Assembly (NCBI GenBank): GCA_046347195.1
Contig: JAXMGQ010000002.1
Coordinates: 1 to 64,000 of the forward strand
Direction of reading: 5' to 3'
Origin: TMP-86 sp046347195
GTDB taxonomy: Bacteria > Pseudomonadota > Gammaproteobacteria > Steroidobacterales > Steroidobacteraceae
Length of the DNA: 64,000 bases
Shown here piece by piece: positions 35,408-44,823 of the stretch (the first letter of the stretch is position 1; the number at the start of each line of letters is the position of its first letter). The notes beneath the pieces are model-generated. The model saw only the letters and a program-made list of their open reading frames with translations. It did no database searches and had not been told where the DNA came from. Both the position numbers and the translations under genes were made by a program.

Positions 35408-36832
35408 GTGCAGCCTGCCTCCGACCACGTCCCCAGTGCCCTGGCGAAGTCGATCCGCTGGTGGGATGGTGTTGCCCTCACCTTGAGCCTGCCCGCGGCG
35501 CTGTTCGTCAGCCTCGGCTATTCCATCGGTGCCATCGGCGCCTGGTCGGCCATCACCCTGTGGGCCGGCATCGCCGCGATCGCGGCGCTCCACAACTGGC
35601 TGTACTCCGAGATGGGCGCGATGTTCGTCGACAAGTCGGGCGGCATCGCGCTGTACGCGAACGAGGCCTGGCAGGCGCGCGCGCCCGCGCTGGGACCGCT
35701 CGCCACCTACGCCTACTGGTTCGCATGGGCGACAGCGCCCGCCATCTGGGGCCTCGCCGTGGCCCAGATCCTGAGCGCCCAGGCCTTCCCCGGCGATCGC
35801 CTCCTGTTTTCCGCCGGCCCGCTGGCACTGGATGCGGCGCACGCCGTGGCGCTGCTGGTCGCGCTGCTGTCGTGGGCGCTGTCCATGGTGCAGTTGCGCT
35901 TCGCCATGCTGCTCATCACCGCCGCCGGCCTGCTGCTGATGATCCCGGTGGCGATCTTCAGCACCACCTACCTGTGGGCTCCCTCGAGCCTCGCTGGCCT
36001 CACGTGGCGGATGGGCGGCGGCCTGCACGGCGTTCGCGTCGCGCTCGCCTGGCTGTTCGTGATGGCGTGGTCGGCGTACGCGGTGGAAGCCGCAGCCTCC
36101 TTCATCCCCGAATTCCGCGACACCGTGGCCGATACGCGCAAGGCGCTGCGCGGGGCCGCGCTGGTGCTGCTGGTGGTCTTCTGCGCGACCCCTCTCGGGC
36201 TGGTCGCGCTGCTGGGCGAAGAGGCGGTGGGCTCGCATCCCAACGGGTTCCTGCAGGCCGGCACCCTGGCATTGTTCGGCGGCGGCGCCGCGGCCATGAC
36301 GGTGGTGCTGCTCGCCGGCATCCTCGTGCTGTCGGTCATGGGCACGGCGGATGCCGCCCGCGCGCTCTACCAGAGTGCCTGCGATGGCCTCACGGTGCGC
36401 CAGTTCGCGCGCCTCAACCGCCACGGCATTCCGGCGCGCGCGGTGACCCTGCAGCTCATCATCAACGTCGCGCTCGTGCTGTTCGTCGGCAATGCGCTGG
36501 CGGTCATCGTCGCCGGCAACATCGGTTACATCCTTGCGCACCTGCTCGCCGTGTCGGGCTTCGTCGCGCTGAGGAAGGACCGTCCGGACGCGCCACGGCC
36601 GATCCGGCTGGCGCGCGGCTGGGTGGGCGTGGCCGTGGCGCTCACGGCCTTCGATGCGCTGATCCTGGTCGTGGGCACCACCAGTGCCTCGATCACGGGC
36701 TATGGCGGCCTGAAGGAAGTCCTCATCGCCATCGGCGTGCTGGCACTGTCACAGGTGCTGTACTACCTGCGCCGCTGGCAGGACGCGCAGGACGCAGGCC
36801 TCGAGAGCGACGCTCGCACCGCCGGAGGATGA
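35408..36832 (+). CDS. APC-superfamily permease
   Basis: GTG 35408 is selected because GGAG sits seven bases before it; TTG 35405 is also possible and an ATG further upstream lies across the promoter. The product is about 474 residues with 12 helices. WWDGVALTLSLPAALFVSLG is the first helix with its conserved glycine, and FVMAWSAYAVEAAASFIPEF is a substrate-gate helix typical of APC transporters with an acidic residue. The gene leads a row of closely spaced catabolic genes (to 41084) and probably imports their substrate. Confidence 0.85.
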   Translation: MQPASDHVPSALAKSIRWWDGVALTLSLPAALFVSLGYSIGAIGAWSAITLWAGIAAIAALHNWLYSEMGAMFVDKSGGIALYANEAWQARAPALGPLATYAYWFAWATAPAIWGLAVAQILSAQAFPGDRLLFSAGPLALDAAHAVALLVALLSWALSMVQLRFAMLLITAAGLLLMIPVAIFSTTYLWAPSSLAGLTWRMGGGLHGVRVALAWLFVMAWSAYAVEAAASFIPEFRDTVADTRKALRGAALVLLVVFCATPLGLVALLGEEAVGSHPNGFLQAGTLALFGGGAAAMTVVLLAGILVLSVMGTADAARALYQSACDGLTVRQFARLNRHGIPARAVTLQLIINVALVLFVGNALAVIVAGNIGYILAHLLAVSGFVALRKDRPDAPRPIRLARGWVGVAVALTAFDALILVVGTTSASITGYGGLKEVLIAIGVLALSQVLYYLRRWQDAQDAGLESDARTAGG

Positions 36833-36836
36833 ATGA

Positions 36837-37679
36837 ATGAGTAATGGCATGAACTCCATCTCCGACCTGAAGTGGCCACAGGGCAACGTCGCCGTGTCGC
36901 TGAGCTTCGACGTCGATGCCGAGGCTGGTCTCCTGGGCGACAGCCCGACATTCGAACGCCGGTTGACGGCGCTCTCCGAAGGGCGCTATGGCGTGACCCG
37001 GGGCGTGCCACGCATCCTCGAGCTGCTGGCACGGCACGGCATCCCTGCCACGTTCTTCGTCCCCGGCCACACCGCCGATCGCCATGCGGGCCTGGTCGAG
37101 AAGCTGCTGCGCGCCGGACACGAGATCGGCCATCACGGCCACATGCACCTGCGCAGCGACAAGGTCTCGCCCCAGGCCCAGGTCGAGGAAATGGAGCGCG
37201 GCCTCGAGGCCCTGACGCGCGCCGGCGCACCGAAGCCGGCGGGCTACCGCTCCTCGTCCTGGGAGATCACGCCCGAGACCTTCGCCCTGGTGGTGGACAA
37301 GGGCTTCGTCTACGACTCGAGCTGCATGGGAGATGACCGTCCCTATTACGAGCAGCACGATGGACGCTCCATCCTGGAGCTGCCGGTGCACTGGTCGCTG
37401 GATGACTGGCCGATGTTCGGCTGGGGCATCGATGCGGGCGGCAACTACACGAGCCCGGGCACGCTGTTCGAGACCTGGCGCGCGGAGTTCGACTGCGCGC
37501 GGTGCGAGCGCCGGCATACCACCTTCACCATGCATCCCGAGGTCATCGGCCGCGGCGGGCGCTTCGCCGCGCTGGAGCGATTCGTCGAATCGCTGGTGCA
37601 GGAAGGCGAGGTGTGGTTCGCGAGGCTCGATGCCGTGGCCGCGCACGTGGCTCCCCAGCTTGCGCGGGCGCGCGCGTGA
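36837..37679 (+). CDS. Polysaccharide deacetylase-family (NodB domain) protein
   Basis: Of three close ATG codons, 36837 is used because GGAGG lies eight bases upstream. A 280-residue NodB-fold protein without signal peptide. The metal site is visible: SFDVDAE (D25/D27) in place of TFDDG, and HEIGHHGHMH (H100 and H104). YRSSSWEITPETF is the motif-3 region. Cytoplasmic members of this branch include PuuE-type allantoinases and imide hydrolases that act on cyclic amides, which fits a catabolic operon better than peptidoglycan deacetylation. The gene overlaps the next by four bases (GTGA). Confidence 0.84.
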   Translation: MSNGMNSISDLKWPQGNVAVSLSFDVDAEAGLLGDSPTFERRLTALSEGRYGVTRGVPRILELLARHGIPATFFVPGHTADRHAGLVEKLLRAGHEIGHHGHMHLRSDKVSPQAQVEEMERGLEALTRAGAPKPAGYRSSSWEITPETFALVVDKGFVYDSSCMGDDRPYYEQHDGRSILELPVHWSLDDWPMFGWGIDAGGNYTSPGTLFETWRAEFDCARCERRHTTFTMHPEVIGRGGRFAALERFVESLVQEGEVWFARLDAVAAHVAPQLARARA

Positions 37680-38731
37680 CGCGGCACTTCCGTTCCACCG
37701 AGACGGACGCCCTGGCCCGGGGCCGCGAGTTCGGAACCCGGCATGCGGCCGAGATCCGCCGCTCGACCGAACTCTACGATGCCCTGTTCGCACGGGTCGC
37801 AGGCCACCCCATCGACACCCGCGCCATCGGCGCCGAGGCGCTGGCGCGGATCTCGCGCTTCTCGCCGCCGCTCGCCACCGAACTCCACGGCATGGCGGTC
37901 GGGGCGGCGATCGACCCCACCCGGCTTGCGGCACTCAACGCCCGCACGGAGATCCTCGCGAGGTCAGGCGCACGGTCCCGCGGCGAATGCTCCACGGTGG
38001 TGCGCATCGATCCCTGGTCGAGCTCCGCGCTCGCCGTGCAGACCTGGGATTGGTACGCGGAATTCGCCGGGCAGTGGCTGGTCTGGGAAATGCCGCGGCC
38101 CGATGGCGGGCGCGTCATCACCGTCACCGAGTTCGGCATCCTCGGCAAGGCCGGGGTCAACAGCGGCGGCCTGGGCCTGCTGTTCAACATCCTGCACCAC
38201 CGCCGCGATGGCGGAGAGCTCGGGGTCCCCGTGCACGTGCTCGCACGCGCGCTGCTCGATGGCAACGGTGACATCAACCAGGCGCTGCAGCGGGTGCACG
38301 CGACGCCGGTGTCCGCCTCGAGCTGCATGACGCTGGTATCGGCCCGCGACGGGGCCAGCCTCGCCGTTGCCGTCGAAGTCCACCCAGGCGGACCCGCGCT
38401 GGTGTTCCCGGACGCGCAAGGGCTGCTGGTCCACACCAACCATTTCCTCGCACCGGCCGTGGCCGCGGATGACCTCGAGCCCTCGATGTACCCCGACACG
38501 CAAATCCGCCACGACCTGCTGATGCGGCGCATGCGAGGCCGGCCGGCGACACGCGCCGCGGCGCTCGAAGCCATGCGCTCTCACCTGGGCGGCCCTGCCG
38601 CGGTGTGCTGCCACCCGGATCCCGCGCAACCCTCGGCCGGGCAGTACGAGACCCTGGCAACCCTCGTACTCGACGTGGCGAAGGGTTCGCTCGAAGCATT
38701 GCCCGGCGGGCCCTGCGGCCATCCCGATTGA
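37676..38731 (+). CDS. C45-family autoproteolytic acyltransferase/hydrolase (penicillin acyltransferase-like)
   Basis: GTG 37676 overlaps the deacetylase stop, giving 351 residues. The Ntn-hydrolase pattern of the C45 family is present: after about 104 residues GECSTVVR places a cysteine (C105) where fungal isopenicillin N acyltransferase self-cleaves before its catalytic Cys103. The chain continues with QTWDWYAEF and TEFGILGKAGVNSGGLGL, also family features. No signal peptide is seen, so it acts in the cytoplasm. Bacterial members hydrolyse or transfer acyl groups on amides; here it may deacylate an imported N-acyl compound. The substrate is unknown. Confidence 0.82.
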   Translation: MTRHFRSTETDALARGREFGTRHAAEIRRSTELYDALFARVAGHPIDTRAIGAEALARISRFSPPLATELHGMAVGAAIDPTRLAALNARTEILARSGARSRGECSTVVRIDPWSSSALAVQTWDWYAEFAGQWLVWEMPRPDGGRVITVTEFGILGKAGVNSGGLGLLFNILHHRRDGGELGVPVHVLARALLDGNGDINQALQRVHATPVSASSCMTLVSARDGASLAVAVEVHPGGPALVFPDAQGLLVHTNHFLAPAVAADDLEPSMYPDTQIRHDLLMRRMRGRPATRAAALEAMRSHLGGPAAVCCHPDPAQPSAGQYETLATLVLDVAKGSLEALPGGPCGHPD

Positions 38732-38766
38732 GTCCACGTCCTTCCCTCCCTGAACGGAACATCGCC

Positions 38767-39186
38767 ATGCTGAAGCTCAAGCGCATCGACAACATGGACA
38801 TCCTCACGCCCGACGTGCAACGCCTGGTCGACTTCTACCATGGGGTGCTCGGCCTGCCGTTCTTCCTGCCGTACCAGCCCGAGGAGGAGTGGGCGGCCCT
38901 GGATACCGGCAATCTCACGCTCTATCTCTTCAAGACCACGAATCGCACGCCGAACCCGAGGCGCACCGCCGTCAACCTCGAGGATCCGCCCGGCTTCGAC
39001 TCCTTCGCCTTCGAGGTCGCCGATCTCGATGAGGCCGTCGCGGCCCTGCAGGGCAAGGTGCGCTGGGTAACGCCCGAGCCCATCACCTGGCGGCATCCCA
39101 GCGGCACCTGGTACCGCTACCGGCCGATGTTCGATCCGGACGGCAACATGCTGTACGTGACCGAGCCGCACAAGGCACAGGGCTGA
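38767..39186 (+). CDS. VOC-family (glyoxalase/dioxygenase-fold) protein
   Basis: ATG 38767 gives 139 residues, one complete pair of beta-alpha-beta-beta-beta modules. The first module begins IDNMDILTPDVQRLVDFYHG and the second ends FDPDGNMLYVTEP; the terminal glutamate and earlier residues are where VOC metal ligands lie. The family includes lyases, isomerases and extradiol dioxygenases. Its position between the C45 protein and an SDR suggests an enzymatic step in the same pathway. No more precise function can be assigned. Confidence 0.82.
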   Translation: MLKLKRIDNMDILTPDVQRLVDFYHGVLGLPFFLPYQPEEEWAALDTGNLTLYLFKTTNRTPNPRRTAVNLEDPPGFDSFAFEVADLDEAVAALQGKVRWVTPEPITWRHPSGTWYRYRPMFDPDGNMLYVTEPHKAQG

Positions 39187-39200
39187 ACGGAGGCGGCAGG

Positions 39201-40019
39201 ATGACATCGTCGCAGGATTCGAAGCGCGCCATGCGCGATGCGCCCCGCTCGGTGCTGTCACTCGCGCCCGATGCCCACCGGCTGACCGGCCGCGTGGCGT
39301 TCGTCACCGGTGCCGGTCGCGGCGCCGGCCGCGCCCATGCGCGGCTCCTGGGTGCGCGCGGCGCTGCCGTGGCCGCGGTCGACATCGACACGGACGCCGC
39401 CGCCGCGGTGGCCGCCGAGATCATCGCCGCGGGCGGCCGCGCGCTCGCGCTCGGACTCGACATCACCGATGCAGCCGCGGACGCCGCCGCCATCGAAGCC
39501 ACGGCCCGCGAACTGGGAGGCCTCGACATCCTCGTCCACAACGCAGGTCTCATGTATTCGATGACCGGCCTGGAGCAGACCGATCTCGCCGACTTCGATC
39601 GGCTGATCGCCGTCAACGTGCACGGACCCCTGCACCTGACGCGGGCGGCGCTGCCCTGGCTGCGGCGCAGCCGCGCGCCGCGCGTGATCTTCATCAACTC
39701 GCAATGGGGCCAGGTCCCCGACGGGCACTCCTATGGCTACATGGTCGCGAAGGCCGCGCAGCTCGGCCTCATGAAGACCCTCGCGAAGGAGTTCACGCCC
39801 GAGGGCATCCTGGTGAACGCCATCACGCCCGGCGCCATCCTCACGCGCATGGTGCCGGCGGAGTACATCGAGGCCGAGCAGAAGAACATCCCGCTGGGCC
39901 GGCTCGCACATCCCGAGGACATCGCCTACGCGGTCGCCTTCCTCGCCTCCGACGAGTCCGCCTTCATCGCCGGCCAGACCCTGGCCGTCAACGGCGGCGC
40001 GCTGGTCGTGGGCATCTGA
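39201..40019 (+). CDS. Short-chain dehydrogenase/reductase
   Basis: A 272-residue classical SDR. TGAGRGAGRAHARLL is the cofactor motif, DID (after AAVAAVDID) at the end of beta-2 favours NAD, NAG is present as HNAGLM, and the catalytic set reads S in INSQWGQ with YGYMVAK (Tyr and Lys). The C-terminus has the usual LAVNGGALV. It probably oxidises an alcohol intermediate. It is spaced 14 bases after the VOC gene and 39 before the Rieske oxygenase. Confidence 0.9.
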   Translation: MTSSQDSKRAMRDAPRSVLSLAPDAHRLTGRVAFVTGAGRGAGRAHARLLGARGAAVAAVDIDTDAAAAVAAEIIAAGGRALALGLDITDAAADAAAIEATARELGGLDILVHNAGLMYSMTGLEQTDLADFDRLIAVNVHGPLHLTRAALPWLRRSRAPRVIFINSQWGQVPDGHSYGYMVAKAAQLGLMKTLAKEFTPEGILVNAITPGAILTRMVPAEYIEAEQKNIPLGRLAHPEDIAYAVAFLASDESAFIAGQTLAVNGGALVVGI

Positions 40020-40058
40020 TCGACATCAACGGATCCACATCAACGGAAGTCAGCCCTC

Positions 40059-41084
40059 ATGTCAGCCGCCAGCGAACTCATCCCCGGCCCCACCTCCTGG
40101 AAGGCACGCGCGGAACGCGCATTGCAGCGGAGCTGGTTTCCCGTTGCGCGTGCAGTGGACCTCGGCAAGCCGCAGGCCGCCACCCTGCTCGGCCGGCAGT
40201 TGGTGGTCTATCGCACGGCCTCCGGCCGCGCCGTGGTGCAGGAGGCACGCTGTCCCCATCGCGGCGCGAACCTCGCCCTGGGCAAGGTGCACGGCGAGGC
40301 CATCGCCTGTCCCTACCACGGCTGGCAGTTCGAGGGCGCGGGTGGCAAGTGCGTGCACATCCCCTCGCTCGAGGATCAGGGCAAGATCCATCCGAAGGCG
40401 CGCATCCGCACCTATCCCAGCGTGGAGCGCTTCGGTCACGTCTGGACCGCTCTCGAGGACCCCGTGAGCGAGGCCTACGATCCCGCCGAGTGGCGCGGCG
40501 TGGATTACGAATGGCGGGCCGGCGAGATGCTGGATTCCCCCACGGGTGTCGCCATCGCCATCGAGAACTTTGCGGACGTGGCGCACTTCGCCTTCATCCA
40601 CACCGGCATGATGGGCCCCACCCTGCCCGTGATCGAACCGCTCAACGTGCGGCGCGAGGGGCTGGATGTGTGGATGGACCGGCCGCTCGGCGCGTGCAGC
40701 GGGGACTGGGCGAAGGACGGGCCGTGCATGATGGGCTACCACATCATCGCGCCCGGGTTCATCGCCATCACCTACGACTACGAACGCCTGGGCCGGCGCA
40801 TCGTCGCCGGGTTCCCTTCGCCCGTGGCCTACGATCGCGTGCGCATCTTCTGGGGCGTGGCCAACGAGCGCGGCTACCAGGGAGCCGACCTCGCCGAGTG
40901 CCTGAACATCGAGGACCTTCTCTACCGGGAGGACCTGCCCATCGCCGAGACCATCGTGCCGCGCGAGGTCGACTGGGACGGACACGCGCTCGAGTTCTCC
41001 GTGCCGGCGGATCTGTACACGCTGAACTATCGGCGCGCGTTCAAGGAGTTCATCGAACGGGCGGTGCCCGCCCGCGCAGGGTAG
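40059..41084 (+). CDS. Rieske non-haem iron oxygenase, alpha-type subunit
   Basis: A 341-residue oxygenase. The Rieske [2Fe-2S] ligands are C65 and H67 (CPHRGANLALGK) with C84 and H87 (CPYHGWQF). The mononuclear iron site follows in ENFADVAHFAFIHTG, with bridging D173 and ligands H176 and H181. The short length and lack of a beta-subunit gene suggest a homotrimeric demethylase- or vanillate-type enzyme. No ferredoxin or reductase gene is adjacent, so electrons must come from elsewhere. It closes the catabolic gene row beginning at 35408. Confidence 0.91.
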   Translation: MSAASELIPGPTSWKARAERALQRSWFPVARAVDLGKPQAATLLGRQLVVYRTASGRAVVQEARCPHRGANLALGKVHGEAIACPYHGWQFEGAGGKCVHIPSLEDQGKIHPKARIRTYPSVERFGHVWTALEDPVSEAYDPAEWRGVDYEWRAGEMLDSPTGVAIAIENFADVAHFAFIHTGMMGPTLPVIEPLNVRREGLDVWMDRPLGACSGDWAKDGPCMMGYHIIAPGFIAITYDYERLGRRIVAGFPSPVAYDRVRIFWGVANERGYQGADLAECLNIEDLLYREDLPIAETIVPREVDWDGHALEFSVPADLYTLNYRRAFKEFIERAVPARAG

Positions 41085-41119
41085 CGACTCGGCTTCCGCC
41101 CCTCGGCTCGGCGCCCCCG

Positions 41120-41587
41120 CTACTCCACGCCGCTGCTCGCCGGCAGCGTGAAGCGGAGCTTGTGCACCTTGATCTCCCACAGCAGCCGCAGCGACTCCAC
41201 GCCCGAGAGCTTGCGCACGCGCTGCTGCAGGGCCCACAGCGCATCATCGTCGCGGCACATCACCTGCACGCACAAATCCGCCTCGCCGATGGTGGTCGAC
41301 AGGTAGCTCACCTCGGGCCAGGCCTCGAGCGTGCGCATCAGGCGCTCATGCGCTTCGGGCGCCGCATCGACGAGCAGCAGCGCCATCTTGGTGTTGCCGA
41401 GCTTGAACGGATCCGCGAAGGCCAGGATCCGCACCACGCCCTGCTCCTCCAGCCGCTTGAAGCGCGCACGCACCGTGGCTTCCGGTATGCGCAGGTGACG
41501 CGCGATCTCGCGGAAACTGCGCCGCCCATCGGCCTGCAGCTCCTGCAGGATGCCGAGGTCGATCCGATCGGGCGACGCAGTAACCAA
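41120..41587 (-). CDS. Lrp/AsnC-family transcriptional regulator
   Basis: A 155-residue protein. DRIDLGILQELQADGRRSFR then EIARHLRIPEATVRARFKRL is the Lrp helix-turn-helix, and residues about 70-150 form the RAM ligand-binding fold (ALLLVDAAPEAHERLMRTL). It lies 19 bases behind the TonB receptor gene on the same strand and is convergent with the oxygenase gene. It may respond to an amino acid and control the receptor or the 35-41 kb genes; the sequence gives no direct proof. Confidence 0.9.
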   Translation of the reverse strand: MVTASPDRIDLGILQELQADGRRSFREIARHLRIPEATVRARFKRLEEQGVVRILAFADPFKLGNTKMALLLVDAAPEAHERLMRTLEAWPEVSYLSTTIGEADLCVQVMCRDDDALWALQQRVRKLSGVESLRLLWEIKVHKLRFTLPASSGVE

Positions 41588-41606
41588 CGCAGTCGTTCCG
41601 GGCTGC

Positions 41607-43963
41607 CTAGAAGCGCACCGTACCGGTCAATCCGAACGTGCGCGGCTCGGCAGGCACGGTGTAGTCCAGGCCCAGGCCGCCCTGGCTGGGGTCGCGAACC
41701 GCGAGCGCATAGGTGATGTAGTTCGTCTCGAACAGGTTCTTGCCCCACAGCGCCACGTTGTACTGGTGGTTCTCGCCGAAGGCGAGCGAGGCGCGCGCGT
41801 TCACCACCGTGTAGGACTTCTGCGCGATGCGCTCGAGGTTGGTCGGGTCGAAGTACTGCTTGCCGTAATAGAAGGCATCGCCACCGAGGTTGAAGTCCCC
41901 ACCCAGCAGCGTGCCCACGCGCCAGTCGACGCCCAGGCTCGAGGTCACCTTCGGCGCCATCGGCAGCACATTGCCGGCGACGCTCGCCCCGTGGCTCACG
42001 AACTCCTTGTACTTGGAATCCGTGTAGCCCAGGTTGGCGCGCAGCTCCAGGTCCTCCGTGACCTTGGCCTTCAGCTCGATCTCGCCGCCCTGCAAGCGGG
42101 ACTTCGGCGCATTCAGCTCGCGATACAGCAGCACGCCGTTCGCGCTGTAGGTATCGAGGAACTGCTGGTTCTTGTAATCGTAGTAGAAGACCGCGGCGTT
42201 GATCTGCAGGCGCCGTTCGAGGAACTCCGTCTTGGCACCGATCTCGTAGGAGGTCAACTCCTCGGGGTCGGCGAAGGTCACCTCGGCATCGTAGTTGAAG
42301 GCGTTCGCGTTGAAGGCCGCGCCACGGTAGCCGCGGCTCACGCTCAGGTAATAGAGCTGACCGTGCGCCGGCTTCCAGTCGATGCCGCCGCGGTAGCTCA
42401 CGTTGCTGTTGTCCTTGTGCAGGTCCGGATAGGTCACGCCGCCGCGCGGGTAGATGCCCTCGCTGAAATCCACGTAGGTGCCGGGGACCACCGGCAACGA
42501 CTGGGTCCACAGCGTCGGCAGGCCCAGGCCCTGGTAGGCCGGCGGGTTCGCAAGGCCGCCGTTGAGCGCGAAGAAGTTCTTGATCGTCAGCTTGTCCTTC
42601 GTGTAGCGCAGCCCACCGCGCAACGTGATGGTGGGCGAAACATCGAAGCTGGCATTGGCAAAGGCCGCGCGGCTCGAACGCACCTGGTCGAAGCTGTTCG
42701 CCTGGTCGAAGCCGTAGAGGAACAGCGGATTACCGTTTGCGTCGGTGCTGTACTGGATGACCCCGGGAAAGGCATCGAAGTAATGGTACTCGAGCCAGCC
42801 GTGCACCTTGTCCTGGCCGTAGTACGCGCCGACGATCCAGGTGTAGCGGTCAGTGTCGACCGATGCGAGGCGGAATTCCTGCGAGAACTGGTGCACGCTC
42901 GAGGCGTAGGTGTCGGCGCCCCAGAGCTGCACGCCCACGCTCGCATCGTCACCCACCATGACCCAGCGGCCATAGTCGAAGCCCGAGACGGAGCTCAGCA
43001 CCGCGTGGTCGGCCACCTTCCAGTCCATCTTCAGGGACGCGCCCTCGCTGTCGATGACCTTGTGGACCATCGAGATCGCCGCGTTGCGATAGAAGTCCGT
43101 GGGCGGGTTGCCACCGGTGACGTTCGGATCATTGTTCATGGGACGCACGCCATATGGCGTACCCCGCGAACGGGTGACGTTCAGCTTGAGCTGCGCGGTG
43201 AAGTTGTCGTTCGGCTTGGCGAGAAACGTGAGCCGTCCGCCCAGCGCATCGATGCTGTTGGCGGGCTCAATGCCGGGGACCACGCTCTTCAGCCAGCCAT
43301 CGCGCTTGTTGTAGTACACCGCCGCGCGCCAGCCCAGTTCGCCATCCTTGATGGGTCCGCCGACGGCACCTTCCACCGTGTACTGGGAGAACTTGCCGAA
43401 CCCCGCCGTGGCGTAGCCGTTGTAGGCGTTCAGGTCCGGGTTGCGCGTGAAGAAACTGATGGCGCCACCAGTGGAATTCTTGCCGTAGAGCGTGCCCTGC
43501 GGCCCGCGCAGCACCTCGACGCGCTCCAGGTCGAAGGTCTGCAGCGCCTGCGACCCACCGAGCGATAGACTTCATCGACGTACATCGCGACCGGCGCGCT
43601 CTGGTTCTGGCTGAAGTCGTTCGACGTGACGCCGCGCAGCGAGAACACCGGCTCGGCTTCCTCGCCGTAGGGTGAGGACAGCAGCAGGTTGGGAACCAGG
43701 GTGGTGATGTCGCCAGCCTGGCGGATGTTGGTGCGCTCCAGGTCATTGGCCGTGAACGCCGAGATCGCGATGGGGACGTCCTGCACGTTTTCCGCACGGC
43801 GCTGGGCGGTGACGACCACCGCTTCGAGATCCGCATCGGCCCAGCACGGCACGGCGAAGCCCGCGAGCGTCACCACGGCCGCGGCGAGCCCACCGCGTGC
43901 AGCAGCCAAGCGAACGAGGCGCCGGGCGCAAGGGCCCGCAGAACGGATCAACGAAGTACTCAT
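41607..43963 (-). pseudogene. TonB-dependent outer-membrane receptor, one frameshift
   Basis: The start ATG 43963 leads to a signal sequence (AAAVVTLAGFAVPCWADA) and the TonB-box-like LEAVVVTAQRR, then the plug. After VAPVAMYVDEVYRS-type sequence the frame is lost at the three-base C run 43554-43556 (plus strand); one more base restores SVGSQALQTFDLERVEVLRG, and the barrel runs to the terminal VRF. The repaired length is about 785 residues. Both parts are intact apart from this base, so error is as likely as decay. It stands near the Rieske cluster and an Lrp gene and may import that cluster's substrate. Confidence 0.82.
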
Positions 43964-44200
43964 GATTCAGGATCTCCTGGGAGCGGGCCGATGATCTTGT
44001 TGCGTGGGTGCTACAACCCGCTTCGATGCCCCACGGAGCATAGATTTAGCATGTCGCAAACAAAGACGCGAATTTTTGCCAATTGCGCAGATGCGACCCA
44101 GATTTCATTGCGATGCGCAAGGCCGCGAGCGTCCCGTTGCCGCCAGGCACGGAACGGCCGGAGACTGACAATCCCCAGGAGCAGCACTCCAGGCGTCGAT

Positions 44201-44440
44201 CTAGCGGTGGCCGAAAACGTAGACCTCGGCATCGCCCGGGGAGTATCCGCCCCGCCTGAAAGGCGAGCCGATGACGAGCACGGGTCCGGATATCTGCATC
44301 GAGTAGCCGGACTCTTCAAATCGGCTGGAGGTGCGGGCGGTCACCGCGTAGTCCCCCGCGCCGCGCTCGTAGATGTGGCAGTCGATGCACCAGGGCCCGT
44401 GAAACGGCGTTTCACGCCGGCCGACAGGCCCTGGTACCGT
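44201..44440 (-). pseudogene. Coding-like remnant without a start codon (possible FG-GAP-type C-terminus)
   Basis: Directly after the tautomerase stop the same frame stays open for about 80 codons to TAG at 44201, with strong GC preference at third positions as in real genes here. The end reads MQISGPVLVIGSPF and then a short stretch into AEVYVFGHR, resembling the last blade of FG-GAP/integrin-like repeat proteins; an upstream piece is WCIDCHIYERG. No ATG, GTG or TTG with ribosome site opens it. I read it as the tail of a lost gene. Bases 43964-44200 hold only the receptor promoter region as far as I can see. Confidence 0.3.
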
Positions 44441-44665
44441 TCAGGCCGCCTTGCCCGAGCCCAGCGAATGCACGTCGGAAGCCTTCAGCGCCTTGCCGCC
44501 GATGGCCCAGTCGCCGCTCTCGAACTCGCTGATCCTGACCCACGTGACCGGGCGCATCTTCTCGCCCTCCACCGCGATCATCGCTTCGGTTACCTTGGCG
44601 ATGAGTTCCATCTTCTGGGTCGGGGTGAACACGTCCTTGATCACATCGATGGTTACCAGAGGCAT
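44441..44665 (-). CDS. 4-oxalocrotonate tautomerase-family protein
   Basis: ATG 44665 is chosen because it places proline directly after the initiator methionine (MPLVTIDVIKDVFT), the catalytic Pro-1 of this family after methionine removal. The 74-residue protein has the beta-alpha-beta fold pattern with ELIAKVTEAMIAVEG as helix and PVTWVRISEF as second strand. A longer in-frame extension upstream would bury the proline and overlaps the regulator promoter. It is divergent from the CadC-like regulator. The substrate is unknown. Confidence 0.88.
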   Translation of the reverse strand: MPLVTIDVIKDVFTPTQKMELIAKVTEAMIAVEGEKMRPVTWVRISEFESGDWAIGGKALKASDVHSLGSGKAA

Positions 44666-44823
44666 GGTGCTTCTCCTGCAGTTGAGTGTTGATCCGAGGC
44701 GCAGCGCTGTCCGCCCGTGCCATGCGTACACGATGGCAGCAGGTCGGCTGAATTGCTTGCAGAAGCCGTGGAGATTTCCTGGAGAAGACTTGGAGTTGTG
44801 CCGGGTTGGCATAAGATTGAGCG

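Noticed and set aside
43991..44692. Plus-strand frame of 233 codons upstream of the CadC-like regulator
   Set aside because: It is antisense to the tautomerase and has no domain pattern or start signal.
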